Positions 10,001 through 20,930 of a DNA stretch of 64,000 nucleotides are shown in pieces (the stretch's first letter is position 1; every line of letters starts with the position of its first letter). Under the pieces are notes generated by a model. That model did not search any database. It saw only the letters and a program-made list of their open reading frames with translations, and had not been told where the DNA came from. This DNA is from Chaunax sp. Z400 (Eukaryota; Chordata; Actinopteri; Lophiiformes; Chaunacidae), in NCBI GenBank assembly GCA_037577475.1, contig CM075183.1:15943480-16007479 (forward strand), in the 5' to 3' direction. Position numbers and translations under genes: made by a program.

Positions 10001-11540
10001 TTAGTACAATGTAATCAAACTTGTGCTCTATAATTAACCCATCCTAAGGAGCAGTATTGCGCCCAGGGACCAACTCCACAATAACAAGCATGGATGAGAA
10101 GTCTTCCAACACACATGATTCTGTCTTCCTGTTTTCGGAATCACTCTCAAACAACTGAAGCGGTTTTCCTCTCATCTCGCTAAACGACCCGTGCGTCATC
10201 TGAGACGCTGCAGTGACCTGTAATTGACAGACAGGTTGGCCAGTAGCGTCATTACCCACAGGAATACAAGGACCCGCTCAGGCTCTGACATGAGAGAGGT
10301 TAATATCTGATGTCAGCAACACAGATTATATCCCTACATGTGTCCTAATTAATCTGTCACTGTCAGCGGCGAGGTGTGTCTCGTCACTGCAAGGGGGTCA
10401 CGAGTATTCCGATCACAGCTGTGGATTCACAGGGACTGGTTTAGGTGAGGAGGTTTGGATTTCCTCAACTTCATGAGATTGTAAAAGAAGCAAGTCAAGC
10501 AGGTGGCAGCGGCGTAGTGATGTGCATTCATGTGTGAACATTCTGCCTTCGCAATTAAACCGTAACGTCTTGCATATTTGATTTTCACACAAGGAAGGGC
10601 ACTAGATCATGACGGCGATGGAGACATGCATATGCAAGACGGTGCATGAGGGGACTCTCAAAGGCTTCAGCTGAGTCATTTGCATAATCTTCTGCATTGT
10701 GTGGAGGTGCTCGGTCGCATACATTAAGCAATCACGACGGCAGCGGGAGCAAAGATCGACTTCACCCTGAACTCTCTTTTGACATGTTTATTTGGATGTT
10801 TGGATCACTTGTTGAAATTCCACATTTCTAAAAAAGAGGATTCGGCGATGCTTCTGCTGTCACCGACAACAGAAAATGGCCTTTATCTTATTAGATTATG
10901 CAGACTTTGCTCTGGTCCATGTACCCAAAGGCATTTTCTTTACTATTATAGAAAACCAGCAAATATTCACATCTGGAAAAAAATTGATGTGAAAATTGTT
11001 GCCATTTTAAAATGATATTTTAACTTTTTGGGAAATGTGCTTATTCACATCCTTCATGAGAATTACATGAGATACCACTGTCATGTCAGTCTGACGGCGG
11101 CGGAGGCTGGTTGACCAGAGCCCCGTTACCTGCAGTGACTCAACCTGTGATCTGTGGTTGCAGTCCAGGCAGTCTTCATACAGCACTTAAACTTAAAGCT
11201 GGCAGGTTAAATTCTCACAGAGCCATGCCAGCTTTATGCTAAGCTAAGCTTGTAACTTCACAAAATGTTGAACTATTCGTGTAATTTTCTGTGAATCGAC
11301 TTCTTATCGTATCGTCGAATCCACCAAAGCAGCTAGCATTGTTGTAGAAATCCAAAAGAGAACTTTCAATCTAAAAGAGGCTTTTTTTTGTGTGTTTCGA
11401 TAGGAAAGAGTTCCTCTAAATACGCACAGATTGACATCACCGCTACAGAGACGGCCCACAAAGTCGGCACGCAGCATGCCCTCGGTCGGCAGGAGGGCCT
11501 GCACACCCTGGAGCTGAGAAGAAAAGGGACGCCACATTGA
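996..11540 (+). CDS. dok7: Dok-7-like adaptor, C-terminal part (6 exons, 5' end outside window)
   Basis: The joined exons (996-1044, 1201-1830, 3431-3519, 4588-4657, 9041-9196, 11404-11540) give 1,131 nt: 376 codons plus TGA, with every junction phase agreeing. The visible part has no folded domain. It is a Ser/Pro-rich tail with ten spaced tyrosines, including three YxxM motifs (Y109VSM, Y243EIM, Y263KQM), two YxN motifs (Y143ENC, Y294VNI) and terminal NYMELEL and KYAQIDI motifs. Family knowledge: Dok-7 is a cytoplasmic PH-PTB adaptor that binds and activates the kinase MuSK at the neuromuscular junction, and its tail carries phosphotyrosine sites. The CxxCxG...PPP stretch near residues 146-158 resembles the end of human Dok-7. 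The neighbouring adra2c fits human 4p16.3 synteny. The PH and PTB domains must lie upstream of base 1. Another IRS/DOK/FRS-type adaptor remains possible; that this is a real adaptor tail is more certain than the name. Confidence 0.68.
1201..1830 (+). CDS. dok7: dok7-like exon b, large tail exon (630 nt)
   Basis: The largest exon of the set. It is preceded by a strong polypyrimidine tract (about 14 T, then cctccag) and ends at gaag|gtaagg. It is open over its whole length in the frame set by exon a and clearly GC-richer than the flanking introns. It encodes residues 17-226 of the visible fragment: a Ser/Glu/Pro-rich stretch, KKGREKLASLFADL near residues 79-92, Y109VSM (a YxxM PI3-kinase p85-type site), Y128VPS, Y143ENC (a YxN Grb2-type site) followed by CFKCQGKHCRPPP, Y166RSG and Y199EDG. 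The CxxCxG-PPP stretch recalls the end of human Dok-7 (CPVCGGLKVNPPP). If that is right, this protein continues well past the human canonical C-terminus. Confidence 0.8.
1831..3430 (+). other. Intron b-c
   Basis: AT-rich and non-coding in all frames apart from chance open frames. It contains an interspersed repeat at 2565-2782 and A-rich simple sequence at about 2455-2540. A T-rich acceptor tract precedes exon c. Confidence 0.65.
2565..2782 (+). repeat. Teleost interspersed repeat, family H copy 1
   Basis: Begins cattcattttccgtaactgc, continues through gagaggcggggcaaaccctg and cacattcacacctt, and ends tttttggactgtgg. Homologous blocks occur at 53185-53434 (same strand) and 37150-37300 (opposite strand). 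A short tandem of TATCC lies inside at about 2612-2628. No coding capacity. Confidence 0.7.
3431..3519 (+). CDS. dok7: dok7-like exon c (89 nt)
   Basis: Acceptor ctcccaccag is preceded by a T-rich tract and the donor is gag|gtaggc. The phase is 1 in and 0 out. It encodes a charged stretch, DKRLNSKDERRRADPGYEIM, then DSRAPERNPE (residues 227-256). Tyr243 lies in YEIM, a YxxM-type ligand for the PI3-kinase p85 SH2 domain by family consensus. A motif of this type in a frame-consistent small exon argues for real coding sequence. Confidence 0.75.
3520..4587 (+). other. Intron c-d
   Basis: Contains a T/C-rich tract at 3667-3692 and a reverse-orientation copy of a common fish repeat at about 3958-4085. 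Nothing else is recognised. Confidence 0.65.
3958..4085 (-). repeat. Teleost interspersed repeat, family S copy 1 (reverse)
   Basis: Includes ctttatgctaagctaagcta followed by a degenerate copy of the sequence that in forward orientation reads gggaaatgcttattcactt at 40753-40931. A fragment is also found near 11014-11250. Confidence 0.6.
4588..4657 (+). CDS. dok7: dok7-like exon d (70 nt)
   Basis: Acceptor tgtcttgcag follows a TG-rich tract and the donor is gaag|gtgggt. The phase is 0 in and 1 out. It encodes ADEKSKYKQMGSCGQQRLL, then QETE (residues 257-279) and the first base of a split Glu codon. Tyr263 forms YKQM, a third YxxM motif. An alternative reading through the donor stays open for 8 more codons to a TGA at 4682, but it would lose the well-supported downstream exons. 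Confidence 0.72.
5212..5243. repeat. Degenerate (TTTA)n/(CTTA)n/(CTCA)n tetranucleotide repeat
   Basis: Four-base units drift from ATTT to ACTT to ACTC over about 30 bases, a typical decaying microsatellite in the large intron. Confidence 0.65.
7130..7322 (+). repeat. Degenerate CTTGGCGGAGGT-family repeat
   Basis: Contains tttggtgcagatccaaataa, aatctggatccacc, then gggacatggtggagatatgc and ccattctactttagtt. This is a decayed version of the block seen at 652-712, with more of its internal part preserved. Confidence 0.55.
9041..9196 (+). CDS. dok7: dok7-like exon e, with YVNI and LNYMELEL motifs (156 nt)
   Basis: Acceptor gttttccccccag before 9041, donor ccga|gtaagg after 9196; phase 1 in, 1 out. 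It encodes APLLERPRSEGVTYVNIPVS, then PTSKKQLNYMELELQEPGPS and a Pro-rich end (residues 280-331). Y294VNI matches the Grb2-binding YVNI of insulin receptor substrates. LNYMELEL resembles the LNYIDLDL motif near the IRS-1/2 C-terminus. A second in-frame acceptor (cgacag, exon start 9023) would add the six residues VFVFPP ahead of this exon. I prefer 9041 for its C-rich tract. Reading through the donor reaches a stop at 9229-9231, which would give a truncated form. Confidence 0.82.
9197..11403 (+). other. Intron e-f (2.2 kb)
   Basis: Contains an A-run at 9263-9279 and fragments of a common teleost repeat at 11014-11092 and about 11200-11250. The rest is unique-looking AT-rich sequence. Confidence 0.6.
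11014..11250. repeat. Family S repeat fragments (both orientations)
   Basis: The left part (gggaaatgtgcttattcaca ... ataccactgtcatg) is in forward orientation. The right part (gctttatgctaagctaagct) is reversed, so this is either a rearranged copy or two insertions side by side. Confidence 0.5.
11404..11540 (+). CDS. dok7: dok7-like terminal coding exon with stop (137 nt)
   Basis: Acceptor ttttttttgtgtgtttcgatag precedes 11404. Phase 1 completes an Arg codon with the last base of exon e. The exon encodes KSSSKYAQIDITATETAHKV, then GTQHALGRQEG and a basic end LELRRKGTPH, closed by TGA at 11538-11540. Y338AQI parallels the last tyrosine motif of IRS proteins (YASI). The exon is GC-richer than its surroundings and has no in-frame stop before the end. 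The opposite-strand open frame across it is a shadow. Confidence 0.8.
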
Positions 11541-13215
11541 CTTCTTTATCCTTGAACTCTTGATCTCTTCATATTGTCGCCAAGAACAGTGTACCATATC
11601 AAATTGTAAAGTTAGCAAGAAACATGGTTCTGAAGGGTGTTTTGTCTTTTTCAGTCCAGTCCTTCTGAGGTTTACTGCAGAATTCGTCCTTTGTTCTGCT
11701 TCATCTTTTGAATACAGGATGTTTAGACGTTTCATCCAGTCGTCTCCCAAGTGTCAAGTTCACCCCAGATTCAGAATTGCTTCTGCAATCTTAAAGCAAT
11801 TTGAAGATGGAGGTTTGGCAGAGCATCGGGGGCAGCATTTCAGTCTTGTCCTCCTTTGTGGACATCTCATTAAATGGAATTATATCAGTACCAGTGCCGT
11901 AGGCTAACTTGGGGGAAGATGTGCCAGTCCTCAGCTGAGTCACCGGCCCCAATAAACCCCAGAGCAGGAGCATTTCAGAGTCACTTAGGTCATCTCTAAT
12001 AACATGCAATATGCTGTGTTTGTCCTTGGGAGAAAGAGACAGGGTGGCTGCAGGAGAGGATGCAGAGATGGTGTTTATTCTCATTAGGGGTTCATACTCA
12101 TTTATTCCTCACATCAGTATGTCCACATGTGGAAACTCACTTCATATTTTGGGTAAACTATCCATACAGTCTTACTCACAATGCTGCAAATTTCAGACCC
12201 ACTGTTTTAGAACAAATGAAACAACTTTGTCGAAGTAGAGGCAGGATAATGAAGGGTTCTGGTGGATTTCTTTCTGCCTCGGTGTAATTAATGGATCAAA
12301 ATAGGAACAAAATCTCTCTCTTTGCTGCTATTTTTTTTCTTCATAGTTCATATGGAAAAGGATTTACTGTGGAAAAGTCTTCATATAAAAAAAAAAATCA
12401 CTGTTTTCTTAATCACTAAGCAATGAATAAATGTATCCCAGAAATGGCTGTCTGGCACTCACAGCCTTGCTTTTCAAAGTTTTTTTATGAACTTACTCAA
12501 GTGGTTAAAATCCTTTTTTATTATTCCTACTTGTGTGTGTGCACATAGACATTTTTACTGAAACAGTTCTGATAAAATAGTTTAGTAGGTGTTCTGTAGA
12601 GCTAGTGCAGACCATTTCAGTCAATATATTGTTTTTATCTAATACTTTACTTGGATCTATTTTGATATCTGTAAATACCTTTTCTGTCTATGAAGGTGAT
12701 GTGGATTTTAAAAAAAACTTATACACGTGAAGATGCGATGTACGTAGCGATGTATTGAAAGAGTTCAAAGACGGTGCCTGTTTCCTGAGGCGCTTTTTTT
12801 TTTTTTTCTCTTGTAATATTATTTTTCTTGTAAATTTTTAATAACATTAACCACTGCTTTGATGTGCATGTTCAGTTTTTTCGAAAGCTAAGTAGATCAC
12901 ATGTGAGACTTTTCCCCCCAGTGGGCAGTTGTAAACCAGTTTGGTACGATATTATATAAAGCATCCTCTGAATTGATGTGTTTGTTTTCATTTGACAGCA
13001 CGATGACGCATTATAATGTAAAAAGATCTACATTTTAAAGTAAATTAGCACTAATCACAAGTTCTAAGTAGACATATCGATCAGCCAGTGTAAATGGATA
13101 CATGTGCATTTAAATGATGCATTACAGACATGCATTACTCACACTTTGGTGGCTATATTAGTCTTCTGTAGGTATTTGACAACAGGTTTTTCAAAATAAA
13201 ACAGTTGAAAAATGT
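11541..13215 (+). other. dok7: dok7-like 3' untranslated region (inferred extent)
   Basis: From the stop to the first plausible strong poly(A) signal the sequence is AT-rich with no supported coding frame. AATAAA-type hexamers also occur near 11950 (caataaaccc) and 12426 (gaataaatg), so shorter transcripts are possible. T-runs occur at 12329-12338 and 12787-12799. Confidence 0.45.
13195..13200 (+). terminator. candidate poly(A) signal for the dok7-like gene
   Basis: AATAAA in the context tcaaAATAAAacag, followed within about 30 bases by a T/G-rich stretch (tttaatatttgtgtcacttttg) that could serve as the downstream element. Position relative to the stop fits a 1.65 kb 3'UTR. Confidence 0.4.
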
Positions 13216-16200
13216 GCTTTAATATTTGTGTCACTTTTGACACTTCTTTGCTTATAAATGATCTTAGATGCGGCCATTAGTATTATTTTTCAATGTCAAC
13301 ATTAAAATTATCCACTGAATAATAACATTTTAATTTAGAATGACTTATTTTTTCTGTTAAAAACTAGTTTATGAATATTAATAGGGGCTCCTGTTCCACA
13401 TATTTTCCAGATGTGACATGATTCCAATTGGCTTGTTACACAGTCACACTATGGATATTAACCTCACTGACTGGAACGAAACCAGTGCAGCAAAGCATTT
13501 CTTGGAAGCTCATCTACTTACTTTAATTCAGATGGAGAGAGCAGAGGAGCAAAGCCTAATTGGCTGTCTCTGTGGTCAAATATTGATAACTTAATGCCAC
13601 GGAGAAACAGACGGCAGTGGTTAAATGAGCTATATGCAAATCCGCAGACAGCTTGCGTGTAATTGCCGAGGATGTGTTAAATGAAAGCAGTTTAGTTTTT
13701 GTAGGCAGAGATTGAAACTGTCTTAATCTCCAACTGTGCACACCAACAGTGAATACACCATGGGTTTATTTCAGGACTACCATCTGTCTGAAAGAACTGT
13801 AGACCCAGACTGAATTTACTTGAAACATGAAGCCAGACAGACTTGGCACGAAATGTGAAAGCGAAAATGTTCAAGTCTTGAGAATAGCCTTGGATGTATC
13901 CCTAAAATACATAACATTTCTACACTGTCAGTCTATTTGGGACTGAGCTGTACAGTAAGCACATTAACGCTGCCTCTACCAATAAATAACTGTACAAACC
14001 GCTGTGTACAGAGCTGCGTCTACATTCTGTTCAAAGAACTAAGGCTGAGTGTATAAAAACCCAAGGCCATTTAGTTCTTTGTACTGCTTCATTAATCTGA
14101 AACCTCCTCCTCCCCTTCGTCTCTAAGAAAATTACATCTCCTAAATAAATAATTGGTACCTACGAATCAAACTTACAGCCTTCCTGTGTCAATCTTGCAC
14201 TTGCTTGTCTGGAAACAAACTCCAGCAACTCAATCCGTTCAATCATTCATACCGAGGTCATTTTTCTCCTCCACTTTTCGGTACCTCGTCGCTGACCTCG
14301 CTGCTCCTTTCATAGGACTTTTATAAAAATAAAGAGGAGTTTCATGAATTATGCAGGAACAGTGAGAAGGGAGTGTTTTCGGGGGCAAACAGCACAGACA
14401 GGAAATTCTTGCCACAGAGTGCGTTAATAATTCTTCAAGAACATTAAATACATTGTCGTTTGTTCCGATCCAAGTAGTTATTGTGCCTCAATGAGCCCAC
14501 TGTGCAACATCTGCTGTGTACTGAACACAAAGTCCTTTCTTACTGTATTTTAGAATGACAGTATTTTACTTGAAATGAATAAAAAGTTCGTTGTTGTTTT
14601 CTTGTATATTACTGTATATTTACAGCATGTAAACTGTATTTGAACATACAGCATCTATCCTGCATTTAATTAAAGGATGTTACAGTAATAATAATGATGA
14701 TAGTAAAACGGTACTGGACTTTCAGCACCTTTCTACCCTGACTGAACACTCAAAGCTCTTTACAACACAGGTCGACATTTACCCTTTCACATTCAGAGGT
14801 TACCATACAAGGTGCCACCTGCTCATCAGGACTGATAACTCACACAATCACTCACTCACTGATGGACAAAGGTAACCATATAACTCCTTTGGAGGGGCGT
14901 AATAAAAATGGTGACTTATGTTCCCCAGTGGAGATTGTTTTATCAATGCAGTTCCGGTCATCTGGGTCAAATCTGTGTATAGTTCCCACACTTTTCCTTC
15001 ACCTTCCCGTGATGTTCTGCAATTGTTTTTGTTTTTTTTACGTTTACAGTACATTCCTGTAAATAAAGGCATTCTCTTTTAAGTGCTCTGCACTCACAAA
15101 TGATATCTCCCAGATTGCATTGCCGCTTACAGCATGTCACTGTATGACATTAACGCACTTAGAACACCGTTGACACGGTCAATTTGCACAGAAGAATTTC
15201 CCCGACATCTCATCACAAAGCCATCAATTTTATGGCTCAAACAAACATTATTTTCCCCAGACTGGATCTGCTCACTCACCTCTCATGATACTGTTATTCG
15301 TGTCACTCTTATTCTCTTGTTTCGTGTCTATGTAGTGCAGAACAATGAATTCGATTAGAGCAGCGCATGTTCTTCAGCCGCTGTCTGGCAGAGCAAAAGA
15401 GCAATGAAGGACACCGAAGGTAGTCATTTTTGGGGTGAACGTGTCTGCTTGCCTTTAGATATAAAGACTGTCTAGTGTATTACAGCCTGGACTGTATGTT
15501 ACAGTATGTTAATATTAATCATAATAATGTTCACAAACGTAAGAATGGCTCATACCTGGATCATAACGTGGTCGTTTTCAGATTTGAAGCGTGGAGTCCG
15601 GCTTCACTGAGTGTTGAGCAACGGTCTCTTAACAGACTTTCTGATGCTTGAACCTACAACCTCATGGCTTCTAAGTAAATGTTATGCTTCCACAAATAGC
15701 AGCTGATCGGTTTATCTGTCGGGAGTGATTTGTGGCAAATGGTCAATGCCTGCAGGGTTTAGTAGCATTTCCAAACAGCAACCCAATAAACTCCAGCCAC
15801 TGACCTTTTTGCTCTGGTCATTGGTTGCTGGTCATTGGCCTTGTTCATCCCAACTCAATTACAGCCCCTTCTGTCTCACAACAAACACACAAAAGAGCAT
15901 CTTAGAGTCAGTGGCCACAAGGCTCTTTTGGAGGAAATGTCTTATGCAGGTTTCATTCTCTTTGGGCTGCAGCTGTTTTCTTGTGCCTGATGCTCTCATG
16001 CTTTATTTGTGTTCTTCTGTCACGTCTATGCTGATGATAGTCTATTATCATGTGATAATTACATTTTAGTTGATAAGACTCCAATATACCAGACATTCAG
16101 CATGATTTAATGACAGTTTAGGATACAGACAACATAAGCTGAAATTAGAATCACACACACTAAACCGTGATGGTAGATCAGCCCTCTTAATGTTTTCATT

Positions 16201-19200
16201 GACGCAACCTGATGAGTCTGTTTATTCTTGCTGGGTACCGAATGCTCAAAGATACTTTTTTTTATATCTTTATTTATCCAATGGCTACATCTGTATATAT
16301 ATTATACTATATAATTTAATTTTCTTTTCTTTTTTTCGTCTGTGTGATTTTTTTATTTTTTTTTTTATTTTGACAGCTGATGGTTTAAAATTCGGGGAGG
16401 GGGGTACTGGAGGGAACTTGTTTCAAAGAAAATTAATAACATTTATTTTGTAGAAATGGGGTACTAGGTTGAAAAGCAATAAAAAATATGTGACATTAAA
16501 AAAAAGATACTTTTTCTTTTTCTTTTAAGTGACATGTTCAGCAATATGAATGGTTTGCCTAGAAGAAAAAAAAATCAATGGGTCAATAAATAAATAAATC
16601 GATAAAGGTTTGGTTCCTTTCAGTGTCTTTCTGTCCACACAAACACACAAATTAATGCACCATTCATAGAAAGTGGAAATGGTTGAGAGGCAGATAGTAG
16701 CTGATATGAGGGGAGATTTTCTCGGGGCTAAATGTCGTGTGTTGGTTCCGATAACACCACATCTTTTAAAGGATCATTTGGAAGAAATGACTCCAGCCGA
16801 TGAATTCGATCTCTCATTTCTCAGTCTGTCATAATCTGCTGTGGTGCCCCGGGCAACATTTATGAACTGTAGTTATGATTCACTCACTTATAGCTTCGGG
16901 AGAGATGATCATGGTTTCACACTATTGATCGAAACATCTCATCTCAGGCAAGTTACACAATTGAGCTTTTTAAAACCCACCACTATAAGAAACGGTGTGA
17001 AATAGACCAACTATGTGTAAAAAGATGGAATATTTTAGTGGCACCGCTCCGTTTCTGACATCCTCCTCTGTCTGTGACACATTGGATGGACTGTCTTGCT
17101 GTAATAAGCCTTGAGTTGCAAAAACGCACCAAATGGGGACAGTTCTTTCGCTGTTGGCAGTTAACAACAATGAATGTCCAGCCAAACACAAAAACACTTC
17201 AGCTTGATAATGTGATGCTCATCTGTGATTGTTACCAAGAGGAGAGAAAAAAACCCAACAAAATGTGTCAAGTGGCTCCGAGAACAAGCGGAACAACAAC
17301 AATCCACTTAGTGAATTCATTAGCTCGGCACATAAGCACATCTTTTTTTCCTTTTTTTAAAAACTCTGTCCTTAAACTCTATACCATCTATTGATATCCA
17401 TTATTTGTTCAGGCAAAATGAGGGGCTGATCCTGCTGCTGGACTACTATCAGAGGATTGTGGATGGACTACAATGTGAGCGTTTTACTCTAAAACTAAAC
17501 TCTCATTCTTATTTTATGCTTCACCATGAATTTGTATCACCTCTTGAACCTCGTCTTTCTGTGGTGATTTTATCCTCAGTTGACTTTACTGACTGTGTTG
17601 CTATGATTTGCTGAATGTCTGAAATGCATAAAAAAAAATGTTAAAGCTATTAATACAATGAGTGCAGTGTGAGAGGACTCAACTCAGCACGATACGAATC
17701 ATCCCGTCAACGACTTTCTGATATCAGGGGGGGAAAAAGTCAACCCTTTTTCACAAGGGATGTGAGGTGAAGACTGTCCTCAAACCTGAAAAGTGTTGAT
17801 GATTTTAAGGAACTTGTGAATCTTTCTTTGCATTTCGAGTCTTGTGGCTTTGTTTTATATATTAATTAACACTTCTTGGATGTTCTTTACGTTGCCGTCG
17901 CTTCCCCTCCTCATTAGAATAAGAAGGCATTTTAATAGCATTTTTAAAAGCATTTCAAGAATAAGAAGAAGTCAAAACCGAAGACAAGAAAATATGTCAT
18001 CTTATATCATGGATGGCAAAGTATATTCTAGAACAATTATCACAATGAGTTGTTGTGTGTGCCTCCTTCGTGCGACAATACCCTGAACTCCATTCAAGGT
18101 CACATATTTTTGTTTAGGAACCTAGCAGGAAGAAAATCAAGCAGGAAATGCATGGTTCAAAGCTCCTACTTGGACTTTGTAGACTACATATGTGCCCCTC
18201 TGCAGATTATTGTCCTCAAGTGTCACATTCAGCATTAATTTGAGCACAAAATGTCCTTTTTTTCTCCACAATAAATTCTAGTAAATCTTCTCATTTGTAA
18301 TATGCAACCATGGCAGTGATATTATAATAATCATATTATAATCATTCGAAATTAATTTTCTTCCTTAAGTGGCATGAAGTCCCATTTATCATGGCGGAAG
18401 TGACGCTCCTAATGCACATAATGCATTTTGGACCACGAAATAGGGCATGTGGCACTTAGCGCCCCTCGGAGCAAGACCCTGACATTGGAAGCTCGGAGAG
18501 ACTGATGTGTGGAATACAGCATCAACAGGAGCGAGACCTGCGCCGAGGCTGTGTTACATTATGTCTGAAATGTAGTGCAGAGTGTGACCCACTCAGGAAA
18601 ACACAATATTATCTGTCTGGTTGGTTGAATGGTCTTTTCAAGAAACTGTGTGGAGCCAGAAATGTAGATTTAATTAGCGGGGAGAGTCTTTTTTTGCTCT
18701 ATTGTCTGTTTAAAATGCGAGACACGTTCACTCATCTCAAAGTAAAATATAAACTGCTTTGCAGCTTTCTTTTCAGCACTCTCCGATCTCTGAAATGTAA
18801 ATATGAAGCGTATTTGCTGGTCTGCGCACGCAGGATGATACGGAAATTCTGCTTCAGGAAAATAAAAAAAACCTGTGATGCTTTGTCCTTTTTGTCCAAA
18901 TAGCTTATTATTTAGTTTAAAGTGAGGAAATACGTTATTCATACTGTGGCATGAATTTGCTATATATCCAGTCATGTTCAGCAGTTCCTCTAGATCTTCT
19001 GCTGATGTGTGTTTACCCTTAAAATTCAGAGAAATTTCATTCAAATGTCAAAACAAATGAATCCCTGGTGATTATTACACGGCATGCATAATGCATGGAG
19101 AGCTCGGCGCTTCTTTTATTTGAAAGGCAATTTATTAAAACTGTTTTAAAGACCACTTAAATCTCACATCTAGGAAGAGTGGGAGCTGTCACAGCGTGCC

Positions 19201-20909
19201 ACCTCAAACAGATTTGAACTGTGGACCTACGCAACCAGACGGCACCTCTAACGGTCTGCAGTGAACGCCCTCATCAATAATTGTAATAAATATATTTTGA
19301 TTCATGGTGTCACAAAGAGATCTTGACACGCCATGTTGATAAAAAAAAAAGATAATGGGTTTTCACGTACAGTGTAGGCACATTGGTGTAGTGTGATAGT
19401 GGAAGAAGAAAAAAAACCCAGTCATATTCTCTATTGATTAGCTTTCACTGCAAACTGACCGAGCAGTTGAACTATGAGAGATGCAGCACGTGTCCACTAA
19501 ACTAACATTGTAACATGGACACAGTATCGATTCTTGCATCATCCCCAACTAATGATCTATTTGACGGCAAGGAAAAGCTTATAAACGAGGGTGCATGACT
19601 GAGTATGTAAATATATGTTAATATGTCACATTAAACAAAGTGCACTGTTCCCTTTTTTAGGAGAGGATCAATACCACCCTCATACAGAGCTATAGAGCCA
19701 GTATGTGGAAGTTCACCTAACAGACTTCATGAGCATATTAACGTCTTGTTTGCTTAATTCATACTCAAATATATATGTAAAAATGCCAATTCAAGATTTC
19801 TTGATGATCAACAGTTTAGCCATCCACCCCTGCAACCCAATCGCTAAAATAAATGTGTTAAATATTTTTAAATCTAATGTTTCTTTATGGTTTTATTCTC
19901 ATTTTTATGCTGTAAATGCATGTTTTATCTTGCAACACTGCTTATAGTCTGGTTAGAGTTAGTCGCTTGAGTTAAGGCTAGTAAAAAAAAGTCACATTTT
20001 TCAAGTTTTGCTGCTTTAGTCCTCACAAACACGGCCGGAAAAATCACCCAGCATCCTTTCAAATACCCGCTGTTGGTGCCTCAAACACGGCTACAAAGTT
20101 ACCAACGGTTGCTAAAATGTGTCCATTTGTTTGATGGTTGAAGTCGCATACAGTGGTCTCTTTCTCTTTGGAATCAGAACGTGGTATAACATGTATGGTA
20201 GAGATGATGATCATGTGATCATGCATAAAACCTACAAACTCACAGATCCATGGTTTGCAGAAATGTACAGGTCTAACCACTTATTTATGGTATCTAGGTT
20301 GTCCACCCAGTGCTTTGCTTGCAGGGCTACACATGTTGCAAACCTTATTAGATTTTGAAAACCAAAATTAAGTATTATTTCAATAGCTTGAATACTTTGT
20401 ACGTTTTTTCACCAAACGGAAAAAAAACCCACACCAGATACAGTGTGCTAATTGGTGAGCTTAAGAGGTGCTGAGCTAATCAATAGCTCTAAAGTAGCTC
20501 CATAAATAATGCTCAGACAAGACAGTGGTATCACTCCTCTCATCTTACTTTTTAATAAGGGAGGTAAGGTAAGGTGGTAATTAAAGTAGAACTTTCCTTG
20601 TGATAACAAAGCTGCTGCAGGATAAAAAGAATGTTAAAGGAGGATCAGCAGCTATAGGCTACAATTAGGAAGCTCGGCCTGCCTCAGACGCTTTTTTTTT
20701 TGCTGTGGTCACACTCTCTAGGAAAAATACCCCGAGCGATGACAGGACACGATGAAAAGTGTCTCATCAAGGAAATAAAACTACGAGAGCAAAGGAAAGA
20801 AATAGCATAAAGCAATTACCAGACGTAGCAGTGGAATGACAACATGCTTCAGGACTAGACTGCTGTTTTCCAATCAACAATACCAGAATAATGATATCAG
20901 CTCCGGGGT
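13216..20909. other. Intergenic sequence, left part
   Basis: No supported gene. Holds the repeat at 14712-14900, a T-rich stretch at 16255-16375 and many chance open frames under 135 codons without splice or family support. A reverse-oriented degenerate stretch at 19190-19265 (gatttgaactgtggaccta) resembles the tail of a tRNA-derived repeat. Confidence 0.6.
14712..14900 (+). repeat. Teleost interspersed repeat (cactcaaagctctttaca type)
   Basis: Contains gaacactcaaagctctttac, a CA-rich middle, accatacaaggtgccacctg, ctcatcagg and a cactcactcac tract, an arrangement I recognise as widespread in teleost genomes. No coding capacity. Confidence 0.6.
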
Positions 20910-20930
20910 ATGTGTGTGTGTGTGTGTGTG
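20910..20930. repeat. (TG)n microsatellite
   Basis: About ten TG units, ending in gcttgtgg. Confidence 0.85.

Noticed and set aside
11304..11750. Reverse open frame of 148 codons across the dok7-like terminal exon
   Set aside because: It is a shadow of the coding exon on the other strand and continues into UTR and intron.
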